From assembly GCA_028818375.1 (NCBI GenBank), contig JAPPOB010000007.1, forward strand, positions 474,490 to 538,489: a stretch of 64,000 nucleotides of DNA, in the 5' to 3' direction. The notes below the pieces were generated by a model. The model saw only the letters and a list, made by a program, of their open reading frames with translations, ran no database searches and was not told the DNA's origin. The position numbers and the translations under genes are program-made. This document shows positions 16,761 through 23,838 of this stretch, one piece after another (position 1 is the first letter of the stretch; every line of letters starts with the position of its first letter). This stretch comes from Anaerolineaceae bacterium. Its GTDB lineage: Bacteria; Chloroflexota; Anaerolineae; Aggregatilineales; Phototrophicaceae.

Positions 16761-16926
16761 GGTGCGCCCGGTGATTGACCACGCGCAGGTGGTCGGCCCC
16801 GGCGCCGACGTGGTAGTTGCTTGTGAAAAGAAGAAAATGGAGGATGAAGAATGAAACCCGTGATGCGGGGAATGGCTATCGTCGCGGCGCTGCTGCTGGC
16901 GTCGGTGGCGGGCGTTACGGCCCAGG
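16761..16926 (+). repeat. Upstream/signal-peptide repeat, copy 1
   Basis: This 166-base segment is nearly identical to 18109-18273. It covers the 5' leader, a short inverted repeat (GACCAC at 16777 / GTGGTC at 16789), the ribosome-binding site and the signal-peptide codons. Together with the shared 3' ends (17996-18110 and 18752-18865) it marks a tandem gene duplication whose junction lies at 18109-18110. Confidence 0.9.
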
Positions 16927-18059
16927 ATGTGACCGCTGACGACTGCAGCGTGCGGGAATGGCTGCTTCCGCTACAGCAGCCGCTGCAGGATTACGGGGCG
17001 GTCCTGACCGGTTTGGAAACAGGCATTGCCGACATTGATGACCCCGAGGACCCGCTGGCGCTGGTCGGTGTGATGCAGACGCTGCAGCGTGCCAACCAGG
17101 AATTCATCGATGAAGCCGCCGGCATTGTCGAGGACTGCGACCTTCAGGTCGCTGTCGATGACTACCTGGGCTCCCCGGTCGAGCCCAATCCGCAAGTGGC
17201 CGACATCATGCTGAATTTACAACTGGACTAGGAATCCGGGATAGCGGAATCCTGCTGGCGTACGCCGGCCGGGGAGGCGCTCGGTGCCTTCCTTGGCCGG
17301 GGACTCGCGAATGTGGCCGTTGCCGAGGCCCTAGCTGAAGAGGCAGACGCGGGCAATTTTGACACCCCGCCAGATTATCTGGTCGTCACCTACGGCGCCG
17401 CGCTGGGTTACAATCGCGCGCTGGACGACATCGATTTCGATTGTGCGGCGGCGGGCGCGGACAGTGACGGCGGGCAGGAAGTCGCAGCCGCAACGCGCGC
17501 GCAGCCGGTCAACGCTGCGCAGGGTGATGCGCCCGCGCAAGAGCTCATGCCGCTGTGCGGTGTGGTGCAGGACAAGGTCGACCGGGTCGACACCTGGCAC
17601 CTGGAATCGTGGCTGGACACTCTGCCTGACCTGAGGCAGACGGATGACATAATGGCGCTCACCAACCTAATGGTTGAACTGAAAGACATTGTTCAGGTCT
17701 GCCAGTACGGCACGATTGATGAAGAGGCAGAACTCTGGATTTACACTTGGGAAGAAGACCCTTGGGGAGATGGGTCTGAACTTCACATATCGGTTGCGGC
17801 CAATTTTGGTATCGACGAATATGACTTCGAGGCGACGGTGCGTGCCGGCGTGCGCTCTGAAGAAGTGTGGCTGAATGAAGTGCTGTTCGCCGGCGACCCT
17901 CCTGTTGAACTTTGTTGCGGCGTCGACAGAATTCGTCAGTTCGAGATCGAATTCATAGCCGTAACGGTTGAGGGAATTCTGAATGAGCCACGCTACTTCC
18001 GCTGCGAGCTGAGCGAACAGCAGGACGAGGTCGACATCTATGCCTGCACGGAACGCTGA
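16851..18059 (+). pseudogene. Secreted protein gene interrupted by one in-frame amber codon
   Basis: The frame starting at 16851 encodes a signal peptide (MRGMAIVAALLLASVAGVTA) and 126 residues, stops at a single TAG (17229-17231), and then stays open in the same frame to 18059. The second part ends in VRAGVRSEEVWLNEVLFAGD and FRCELSEQQDEVDIYACTER, shared with the paralogue at 18198-18815. Only the first part carries the signal peptide, so an intact gene would give a secreted protein of about 402 residues. The simplest reading is a nonsense mutation. Alternatives are suppression of TAG, a sequencing error, or two genes (the second from GTG at 17313, without a signal peptide). Function unknown. 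Confidence 0.7.
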
Positions 18060-18110
18060 GGCTGCGCTAACCGCCCGCCAACCCCCTGCGCTCCGTCGCT
18101 GCTGCTGCGG
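17996..18110 (+). repeat. Shared 3'-end repeat, copy 1
   Basis: About 115 bases covering the last 21 codons and the downstream region are near-identical to 18752-18865. The end of this copy abuts the start of the second upstream repeat (18109), as expected for a tandem duplication. Confidence 0.9.
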
Positions 18111-18273
18111 TGCGCCCGGTGATTGACCACGCGCAGGTGGTCGGCCCAGCGCCGACGTGGAAGTTGCTTGTAAAAAGAAGAAAATGGAGGAAGAAGAATG
18201 AAACTCGTGATGCGGGGAATGGCTATCGTCGCGGCGCTGCTGCTGGCGTCGGTGGCGGGCGTTACGGCCCAGG
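18109..18273 (+). repeat. Upstream/signal-peptide repeat, copy 2
   Basis: This is the second copy of the 16761-16926 segment with a few substitutions. It contains the same inverted repeat (GACCAC at 18125 / GTGGTC at 18137), the same ribosome-binding region and the same signal peptide codons. Confidence 0.9.
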
Positions 18274-18815
18274 CATCTGTGCCGACTTGTGGCCCGGCAC
18301 AGAGCATTGTTGCGGCGGTCGACCTGGCTGCGCTGGCGCAACTGCAGAGTGCTGCTGCCGGTGCTGAGCAATCAGCAGCGATGGTCGCACTGGCGGAACT
18401 TTTGTCTCAACTGGAAGAAATCGTGATGGCCTGCCCGGATGCAGCAGATGGTGATCCAGACGCACTCGCAGGCCTGACAGTCGATGCACCGCTGACGGTT
18501 TACGTCCGGGAGGATGAACGCCTGAGCGGCCAACTGCTGAAGGTCTCCCTAGAATCCACCTTTGATGTTGAGCAGTTTGAACTCGACCTGACCGTGCGCG
18601 CCGGTGTGCGCTCATCGGATTACTTGCAGGGTGACGCCATATTCGGCGGTGATCCTCCCGTACAACTCACTGGTTTTGAGGACGAGATTCGCAAGGACGA
18701 CATCACACTCATCACCATTACAGTGGGCGGAATTCTTGACGACAAACGCAACTTCCGCTGCGAGCTGAGCGAACAGCAGGATGAGGTCGACGTCTACGCC
18801 TGCACGGAACGTTGA
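18198..18815 (+). CDS. Secreted protein, shorter paralogue of the interrupted gene upstream
   Basis: This 205-residue protein has the same signal peptide as the 16851 gene (cut near VTAQAS) and the same C-terminus (FRCELSEQQDEVDVYACTER). The region between is partly alignable: ELDLTVRAGVRSSDYLQGDA and IFGGDPPVQL correspond to DFEATVRAGVRSEEVWLNEV and LFAGDPPVEL. Compared with the reconstructed neighbour it lacks about 200 residues in the first half, so it looks like a tandem copy with an internal deletion, now the only intact member. It is predicted to be exported; I recognise no domain and no function. Confidence 0.7.
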   Translation: MKLVMRGMAIVAALLLASVAGVTAQASVPTCGPAQSIVAAVDLAALAQLQSAAAGAEQSAAMVALAELLSQLEEIVMACPDAADGDPDALAGLTVDAPLTVYVREDERLSGQLLKVSLESTFDVEQFELDLTVRAGVRSSDYLQGDAIFGGDPPVQLTGFEDEIRKDDITLITITVGGILDDKRNFRCELSEQQDEVDVYACTER

Positions 18816-18865
18816 GGCGGCGCTGACCGCCCGCCAACCCCCTGCGCTCCGTCGCTGCTGCGGCG
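18752..18865 (+). repeat. Shared 3'-end repeat, copy 2
   Basis: This is the second copy of the 17996-18110 segment. It includes the last codons of the 18198 gene and the following non-coding stretch up to the ppk2 promoter region. Confidence 0.9.
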
Positions 18866-18879
18866 GGGCGCAGATGCGC

Positions 18880-18885
18880 TACACT
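18880..18885 (+). promoter_or_regulatory. -10-like element before ppk2
   Basis: TACACT in the context GATGCGCTACACTCC lies 35 bases before the ppk2 start at 18920 and matches the recurring TACA(A/C)T pattern of this window. Confidence 0.4.
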
Positions 18886-18919
18886 CCCCGCGGCAGATAG
18901 CGGCGGCGAGGGCGGGGCC

Positions 18920-19735
18920 ATGGCGAAGAAGAAAAAGAAGAAACGCGTGCGGCTGAATCGCAGGTTCTATGAGCGCGAGCTGGCGCAGTTGCAACTCGGG
19001 CTCGTTCGCCTGCAATACTGGGTGAAGCACAGCGGGCTGCGCGTCCTCGTGCTCTTTGAGGGGCGCGACGCCGCCGGCAAGGGCGGCCTGATCAAACGCA
19101 TCGTCCAGCCCCTGGATACGCGCGGCGTGCGCGTGGTGGCCCTCGGCAAGCCCTCCGACGTCGAACGCACGCAATGGTACTTCCAGCGCTACGTGCCGCA
19201 TTTGCCGGCCGCCGGCGAAATGGTGCTCTTCGACCGCAGCTGGTACAACCGCGCCGGCGTGGAGCGCGTCATGGGCTTTTGCACCGACGAGGAATACTGG
19301 GATTTCCTGCGCAGTTGCCCGAATTTCGAGCGCATGCTGGTGCGTTCCGGCATTCTGCTCTTCAAGTACTATCTCTCGGTCAGCGACGAGGAACAGGAGC
19401 GGCGCTTCCAGGCGCGCTCGCATGACCCCATGCGCCGCTGGAAGCTGAGCCCGATTGACCTGGAGACGCGGCAGCGCTGGGTCGAATTCTCGAAGGCCAA
19501 GGACATCATGCTGGAACACTGCGATATCCCCGAGGCGCGCTGGCACCACGTCGATACCGACGACAAACGCCGCGCGCGCCTGATTTGCATCCGACACCTG
19601 CTGGACAACATCCCGCACGAGGACGTGATGCCCGGGCCCATCGAGTTGCCGCCGCGACCGGCGCGCGAGGGCCAGTACACGCGGCCGCCGCAGGACCGCC
19701 ATCTGGTGTTGCCGGATCCCTACGCCGACCGCTGA
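18920..19735 (+). CDS. ppk2: Polyphosphate kinase 2 family protein
   Basis: This 271-residue cytoplasmic protein has the PPK2 motifs in order: the Walker A FEGRDAAGKGGLIKRI (about residue 46), LDTRGVRVVALGKPSDVERT, then Walker B with the lid start MVLFDRSWYNRAGVERVMGF, followed by SVSDEEQERRFQAR and WHHVDTDDKRRARL. Such enzymes move phosphate between polyphosphate and nucleotides. The single-domain form with a Lys-rich start (KKKKKKRVRLNRR) fits class I, which mostly uses ADP/GDP, but the class cannot be fixed by eye. It stands alone between secreted-protein genes, with its own promoter-like box upstream. Confidence 0.93.
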   Translation: MAKKKKKKRVRLNRRFYERELAQLQLGLVRLQYWVKHSGLRVLVLFEGRDAAGKGGLIKRIVQPLDTRGVRVVALGKPSDVERTQWYFQRYVPHLPAAGEMVLFDRSWYNRAGVERVMGFCTDEEYWDFLRSCPNFERMLVRSGILLFKYYLSVSDEEQERRFQARSHDPMRRWKLSPIDLETRQRWVEFSKAKDIMLEHCDIPEARWHHVDTDDKRRARLICIRHLLDNIPHEDVMPGPIELPPRPAREGQYTRPPQDRHLVLPDPYADR

Positions 19736-19746
19736 ACGCGGCCTCA

Positions 19747-19762
19747 TTAAGCGAACGCTTAA
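19747..19762. promoter_or_regulatory. Perfect palindrome, operator candidate
   Basis: TTAAGCG-AA-CGCTTAA is a perfect 7-bp inverted repeat with a two-base centre in an AT-richer stretch between ppk2 and the secreted-protein gene at 19874. There is no T tract, so a protein-binding site for a dimeric regulator is more likely than a terminator. Confidence 0.45.
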
Positions 19763-19873
19763 CGCATTTACCATCTGTTTACATTCCGGCAAAACTGTCG
19801 TGACAAGTCGCCGCCATCCTTGTCATTGCCTGCGCATTGCAGGCCTGTGACGACAAGCGAGAAAGGACGAACG

Positions 19874-20566
19874 ATGAACACCCGCAACCTGCTGCTCACT
19901 GCCCTGCTGATCACGACGCTGGTTTTCGGCGCCGGGATGATCGCGGCCCAGGACGAGAGCGGCAACGGCAATGAGGACGGCAGCGCCAACATGCAGCGCG
20001 ATTACGGTCGGCGCGGCGGCTTCCATGGCTTCGTCTGGCACGGCCTGGCGATGCCCGGCGGCCCGGCCCCGGCCCTGATGGACCTGGTCGCGGAGGCCAC
20101 CGGCCTGGAGCCTGATGCGCTGCGCGCGGCCCTGCGCGGCGGCGACACCCTGGCCGCCCTGATCGAGGCCAACGGCGGCGATGCGGAGGCCTTCATCACG
20201 GAAGCCACCGCCACGGTCACCGAAAGCGCGAACGCCCGCATCGCCGAACGCATTGAGGCCATGGTGCGGGGGGACCATGGCGTGGGCCCGGCCGGCGTGG
20301 ACCGGGCGGAAATGGCGGCCGGCCTTCAGGTAGCCATGCAAGCCTGGCTGGACGAGGCCGTGGAATCCGGCAGGATCAGCGAAGAGCGCGCCGAGGCTTA
20401 CCGCGAGGCCATGGCCGGCAGGCTGGAGGCGCTGGAATCCGGCGACTTCGCGCGCGGGCTGCGCGGCCGCGGCTGGCGCGGCTGGCTGGATGGCGGCAAA
20501 CACAGCGACAGTCATGGCGACCAGGCCATGGACGACGACGAGAACTCGGCAACGACCGACGCCTGA
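19874..20566 (+). CDS. Secreted helical protein, unknown function
   Basis: This 230-residue protein has a signal peptide (about residues 1-25, NLLLTALLITTLVFGAGMIA then AQDESG). The mature part has a His/Gly-rich segment (RRGGFHGFVWHG), then helical repeats: ATGLEPDALRAALRGGDTLA followed by ALIEANGGDAEAFITEAT and a second unit VDRAEMAAGLQVAMQAWLDE. This pattern is seen in small exported proteins of Gram-positive and Chloroflexota species with no known function. It ends with an acidic, His-containing tail that could bind metal. A palindrome lies upstream and a strong terminator downstream. Confidence 0.65.
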   Translation: MNTRNLLLTALLITTLVFGAGMIAAQDESGNGNEDGSANMQRDYGRRGGFHGFVWHGLAMPGGPAPALMDLVAEATGLEPDALRAALRGGDTLAALIEANGGDAEAFITEATATVTESANARIAERIEAMVRGDHGVGPAGVDRAEMAAGLQVAMQAWLDEAVESGRISEERAEAYREAMAGRLEALESGDFARGLRGRGWRGWLDGGKHSDSHGDQAMDDDENSATTDA

Positions 20567-20587
20567 GCGCCGCGACGTTCACACAGC

Positions 20588-20615
20588 GGGGGCGCGGGAG
20601 ACTGCGCCCCTTTTT
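20588..20615 (+). terminator. Rho-independent terminator
   Basis: GGGGCGC (20589-20595) pairs with GCGCCCC (20604-20610), followed by TTTTT. It ends the transcript of the secreted-protein gene 19874-20566, just before the convergent end of the phage connector gene. Confidence 0.75.
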
Positions 20616-20626
20616 GATTCCGGTGG

Positions 20627-21388
20627 TCAGGACGCGGCGCTGTGGCGGCGCAGCGCGCGCAACTCGTCAGCGACGTCGGCGGGCAGGTCCCCGGCGGGCT
20701 CGCGATCCGGCTCGCGGTAGAGCCACGCCGCCAGACGCAGACAGAGCAGCGTGACGGTTGCGGGCGGCCGGTAAACGTCGATGGCGCTGCCACGGTTGTG
20801 GGTGGCGGCCGTCGTGCCCTGCGCGCCGCGTTCAACGTTCAGGGTATGATTGGCCGCGTCGAGCGACAGCAGGCGCAGGTACTCGTCGCCGATGCGCAGC
20901 AACTGGCCCGCATGGAAGCGGCCGCTGTCGGCGACCTGCAGGGCCGTCGCCGTCGCCGCCAGGGGAGGACGCTGCAAGCGGTCCACGCTGCGCCGCCAGG
21001 CCAGCGACCAGCGTTCGTGCCAGCCCCAGAGCCCGGTCACCTGCACGGCGTCGGGCCCGCTGAAGCGCTGCGACCCGGTCAGGCGCAGCACGCCGACGCT
21101 GCCCCCGGACGCGGCCGGCAGGGCCTGCACAGTGCGCCGGTCGATGTCGCGGCCGTCGCCATTGGCAAGGCGCTGCAACTGCAGCAGATCATCCAGCAGA
21201 ATCAGCTCGCGGGGATGGCGCGCCCTGTGTGGCAACGCGGCCAGACGCGGCGTGAAGCGACGCCCGCTGTCGCGCTCAATGCGCGCCGTGGCCGCCGTCA
21301 GCGCGCGCCACAGGCGTTCGTCGTCCGCGGCATTCGTCTCAAGGTCCAGGCGCGCGCGAAGTTGTTGCATGGTTGCCAGGGTATACAT
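20627..21388 (-). CDS. Phage head-tail connector (gp6-like) protein
   Basis: This 253-residue protein starts MYTLATMQQLRARLDLETNA followed by ADDERLWRALTAATARIERD, the N-terminal helical pattern of HK97 gp6/SPP1 gp15-type head-tail connectors (first helices packing a substrate of the portal ring). A beta-rich insertion (ELILLDDLLQLQRLANGDGR to RNIGDEY-like LLRIGDEYLRLLSLDAANHT) follows, and a C-terminal helix closes it (VADELRALRRHSA). It is longer than classic connectors (about 100 residues) because of the insertion. It stands alone between cellular genes. Its leader (GTCACAAGGGAG) is shared with the internal capsid start and similar to that of the portal gene. Connector identity is from the N-terminal pattern plus order. 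Confidence 0.65.
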   Translation of the reverse strand: MYTLATMQQLRARLDLETNAADDERLWRALTAATARIERDSGRRFTPRLAALPHRARHPRELILLDDLLQLQRLANGDGRDIDRRTVQALPAASGGSVGVLRLTGSQRFSGPDAVQVTGLWGWHERWSLAWRRSVDRLQRPPLAATATALQVADSGRFHAGQLLRIGDEYLRLLSLDAANHTLNVERGAQGTTAATHNRGSAIDVYRPPATVTLLCLRLAAWLYREPDREPAGDLPADVADELRALRRHSAAS

Positions 21389-21395
21389 GGTCTGC

Positions 21396-21406
21396 TCCCT
21401 TGTGAC
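21396..21406 (-). promoter_or_regulatory. Shared leader motif of phage genes (connector copy)
   Basis: On the minus strand GTCACAAGGGA lies directly before the connector start and supplies its ribosome-binding site. The same 11 bases occur before the internal capsid start (40876-40886), and a variant GTCACGAGAAA precedes the portal start (45256-45266). Confidence 0.45.
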
Positions 21407-21501
21407 CGGTCGATGAAAAAGCGAATCGGAGGAAATCCGGCGCCGCTATTGAACAGACGCCGCCGGCAATGCGTAGAAAGGGTGTAACGAGGAGCGGGTG
21501 G

Positions 21502-22176
21502 ATGCTGTCGGGCCAGAAGCTGGCTTCAGATGAGGCGCATGAGCGGGAAGAGCGGGGCCATGCCGACGAGAACGATCTGTTGCGCGCGCTGCAGGAAGGC
21601 GACAACGACGCCTTCGTGGCGCTCATGAAGCGTATGGAAAGCCCGCTGCGCCGTTACGTGCGGCGCCTGATCGGCGACAGCGAGGCCGAGGACGACATCG
21701 TGCAGGACGTGTTTTTCAACCTCTATCGCAAGAGCGACCGCATCGACGCACGGCGCGGCCTGCGACCCTACCTGTTTCGCATGGCGCGCAACCGCTGCTA
21801 CGATGAACTTCGCCGTCAGGGCCGTTTCCAGACCGTCTCGCTGGATGAAGAGCCGGAGGGGACGTCCTTCTCCCTGGCCGAGACCCTGCCGGACCCGGCC
21901 GAGCCGACCGACGAACTGGCGCACTGGCTCTTCATCCAGCTGGTCGTGCGCGAGGCGATGGAGAAGCTGCCGGAAAACCAGCGCCAGGCGCTCATCCTCT
22001 ACGCCGAGGAGCACATGAGCTACGCCGAGATCGCCGTCGCCACCAACACCAATCCCGGCACCGTCCGTTCGCGTCTGTCGCACGCCCGCCGTACCTTGCG
22101 GCGTCTGGTGCCCCCCTGGGTGCTGGACGCGCTGGACGGCGAGGCGATGCCCGGCGCGGCGCGGAAAGTGCCATGA
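21502..22176 (+). CDS. ECF-type RNA polymerase sigma factor
   Basis: This 224-residue protein has region 2 (LLRALQEGDNDAFVALMKRM, then DDIVQDVFFNLYRKSDRID and YLFRMARNRCYDELRR) and region 4 (LPENQRQALILYAEEHMSYA, then EIAVATNTNPGTVRSRLSHA), the standard ECF layout. The ATG at 21502 follows GAGGAGCG at proper spacing and is preferred over an upstream in-frame start. An anti-sigma gene is not visible. Instead the next gene, 67 bases on, encodes a pentapeptide-repeat protein with a helical N-terminus, which may be a regulatory partner; that is inference. Confidence 0.88.
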   Translation: MLSGQKLASDEAHEREERGHADENDLLRALQEGDNDAFVALMKRMESPLRRYVRRLIGDSEAEDDIVQDVFFNLYRKSDRIDARRGLRPYLFRMARNRCYDELRRQGRFQTVSLDEEPEGTSFSLAETLPDPAEPTDELAHWLFIQLVVREAMEKLPENQRQALILYAEEHMSYAEIAVATNTNPGTVRSRLSHARRTLRRLVPPWVLDALDGEAMPGAARKVP

Positions 22177-22243
22177 AACGCGGGATAGCGGCGGGCCCGC
22201 TGCCGTTCCGCCCGACCTGCTCAGGCAGAAAGAGGAGTGTGTG

Positions 22244-23341
22244 ATGAATGAGGAAACCCGCGAGCAGTTGCAGCAGATCCTGCGCGCGCTGAAGGCGCTG
22301 GACCAGTCCGTCCGCCATGCCATCCGCGCCGACGCGACGGCCGGCGCCGGCGCGATGATCCTGCGCAGCTACAGCAGCCTGCAGGCCCGCGCGGCCGAGC
22401 GCCTGCCGGACGACTTTTTCGTCTGCGAGACGCTGCGCCTGGAGCCTGAAGCCGATATCGACGAGCAGCAGCTCGTCGCCCAGGTCAGCCTTGCCTGCAG
22501 CCAGCTGACCGGCTACCTCGAAAGCCTGCTGCGCGCCCGTCGCCGCACCCAGGTCGACATCGACCTGGAAGACATCGATATCGGCGAGGTCAGTCGCAAC
22601 CTGCGCGACACCCTGGTGACGCAGACGCGCGACACCATCCGCCGCGCCATGTCCGACATCGGCATCGACCTGGAGACCAGCGGCAGTTCCGGCCGGCGCC
22701 GGCGCGTGGTCATCGTGGACGCCGACGCCGACGGGGACGGGGGTGACGAAAGCCTGGCCGGCAGCGACCTCAGCGGGCGCGACCTGGGTAACGAAAATTT
22801 CGCCGGTCGGGACCTGCGCGGCGCGCGCCTGAGCGGCGCCAATCTGCACGACGCGGTTCTGGCCGGGGCCGACCTGCGCGGCGCGCGCCTGAGCGGCGCC
22901 GTCCTGCGCGGCGCGGACCTGGGCGAGGCGCAGCTCGCTTCGGCGGACCTGACCGGCGCCGACGTCGGCGACGCCAACCTCGCGGACGCCGACCTGGTCG
23001 AGGCGCGCCTGAAGGGCGTCAACCTCGCCGGCGCGCTGCTGACCGACGCGACGCTGACGGGCAGCGACCTGAGCGGCGCGCGGCTCAGCGGCGCTGACCT
23101 GCGCGCGGCCGACCTGAGCGGCGCGGACCTCAGCGGCGCCAGCCTGCACCGCGCCAACCTGCGCGAGGTCAACCTGGTCGACGCCAACCTGCAGAGCGCC
23201 GACATCCGCAGGGCCAGTTTCCGCGGGGCGGACCTGAGCGGCGCGACCCTGCCTGACGGGCAGCGTTATCAGGACCCGGCGGACCTGGAGCAGTTCGGCG
23301 CGGCCGGCGGGCCCAGGAGTGCGCCGCTGCCGCCGCGCTAA
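22244..23341 (+). CDS. Pentapeptide-repeat protein
   Basis: This 365-residue protein has a helical N-terminal domain (about 1-140, EETREQLQQILRALKALDQS, later DTIRRAMSDIGIDLE), a basic/acidic hinge, and about 33 pentapeptide repeats of the A(D/N)LXX type from residue 165 to 345 (such as ADLRGARLSGAVLRGADLGE), which fold into a right-handed quadrilateral beta-helix. No signal peptide is seen. The ATG at 22244 is preferred over the GTG one codon earlier because AGAGGAG is then at ideal spacing. It follows the ECF sigma gene and its stop overlaps that of the convergent HNH gene by four bases. Confidence 0.85.
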   Translation: MNEETREQLQQILRALKALDQSVRHAIRADATAGAGAMILRSYSSLQARAAERLPDDFFVCETLRLEPEADIDEQQLVAQVSLACSQLTGYLESLLRARRRTQVDIDLEDIDIGEVSRNLRDTLVTQTRDTIRRAMSDIGIDLETSGSSGRRRRVVIVDADADGDGGDESLAGSDLSGRDLGNENFAGRDLRGARLSGANLHDAVLAGADLRGARLSGAVLRGADLGEAQLASADLTGADVGDANLADADLVEARLKGVNLAGALLTDATLTGSDLSGARLSGADLRAADLSGADLSGASLHRANLREVNLVDANLQSADIRRASFRGADLSGATLPDGQRYQDPADLEQFGAAGGPRSAPLPPR

Positions 23342-23838
23342 CCCTGGATCGGGTCAGGAGGGGTTGCTGCGCCCCTGACAAGGGCCTGGCATTCGGGCGT
23401 ATCGAAGTGATCCCGCACCCACTCGGCTTTGGCGCGCGCGCTGTCCTGCGCCAGCAGGGCGCGGCCCTCGTCCTGCATCCAGCCGACCGCCTTTTTCTTG
23501 TTCTCGCGCCGCAGGCCGGCCAGCGTCAGGTAGTTGCGCTTGCGGCGGTTGCAGGGGCCGCAGAGCAGGATGCGATTGAGGATGTGGTTGGCGCCGCCTT
23601 CGGCCTTCGGCTGGATGTGGTCGAGTTGCATGAATTCGCGCTCCAGCAGGCGGCCGCAGCCGGCGCAGATGACGCCTTCGCCGCTGCCCTGCGCCGCCGC
23701 CAGCGCGTTCGTCATCTGGCGATGGCTGAGGCGCTGCCAGGGTTCGCGCGGGCGCTGGATGCGCAGTTTGAGCGCGGGTGCTGCGATAGAGTTGTCGTCG
23801 CTGCGAACGGGGGGGGGTGTTCTCAATGGTAACTTCAT
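23338..23838 (-). CDS. HNH endonuclease domain, natural C-terminus of the adjacent methyltransferase
   Basis: This frame of 166 residues carries an HNH domain: ICAGCGRLLEREFMQLDHIQ, then GGANHILNRILLCGPCNRRK, with two CxxC zinc pairs and the LDH / NH / N catalytic pattern. Its first residues (RTPPPVRSDDNSIAAPALKL) continue the methyltransferase sequence once one C is dropped from the C9 tract at 23809-23817. In related genomes the two domains are usually one protein, so this is probably the displaced C-terminal domain rather than a free gene. The ATG at 23838 has no convincing ribosome-binding site. Confidence 0.75.
   Translation of the reverse strand: MKLPLRTPPPVRSDDNSIAAPALKLRIQRPREPWQRLSHRQMTNALAAAQGSGEGVICAGCGRLLEREFMQLDHIQPKAEGGANHILNRILLCGPCNRRKRNYLTLAGLRRENKKKAVGWMQDEGRALLAQDSARAKAEWVRDHFDTPECQALVRGAATPPDPIQG

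Noticed and set aside
14701..16782. An extended start at 16782 for the tail hub-like gene
   Set aside because: The extra 184 codons overlap the upstream tail gene and are Arg/Pro-rich; the ATG at 16230 overlapping the stop at 16227 is the proper start.
16761..18865. A CRISPR array or phase-variable invertible segment
   Set aside because: The repeats are long, direct, only two copies each, and coincide with gene leader and gene end; this is a tandem gene duplication.
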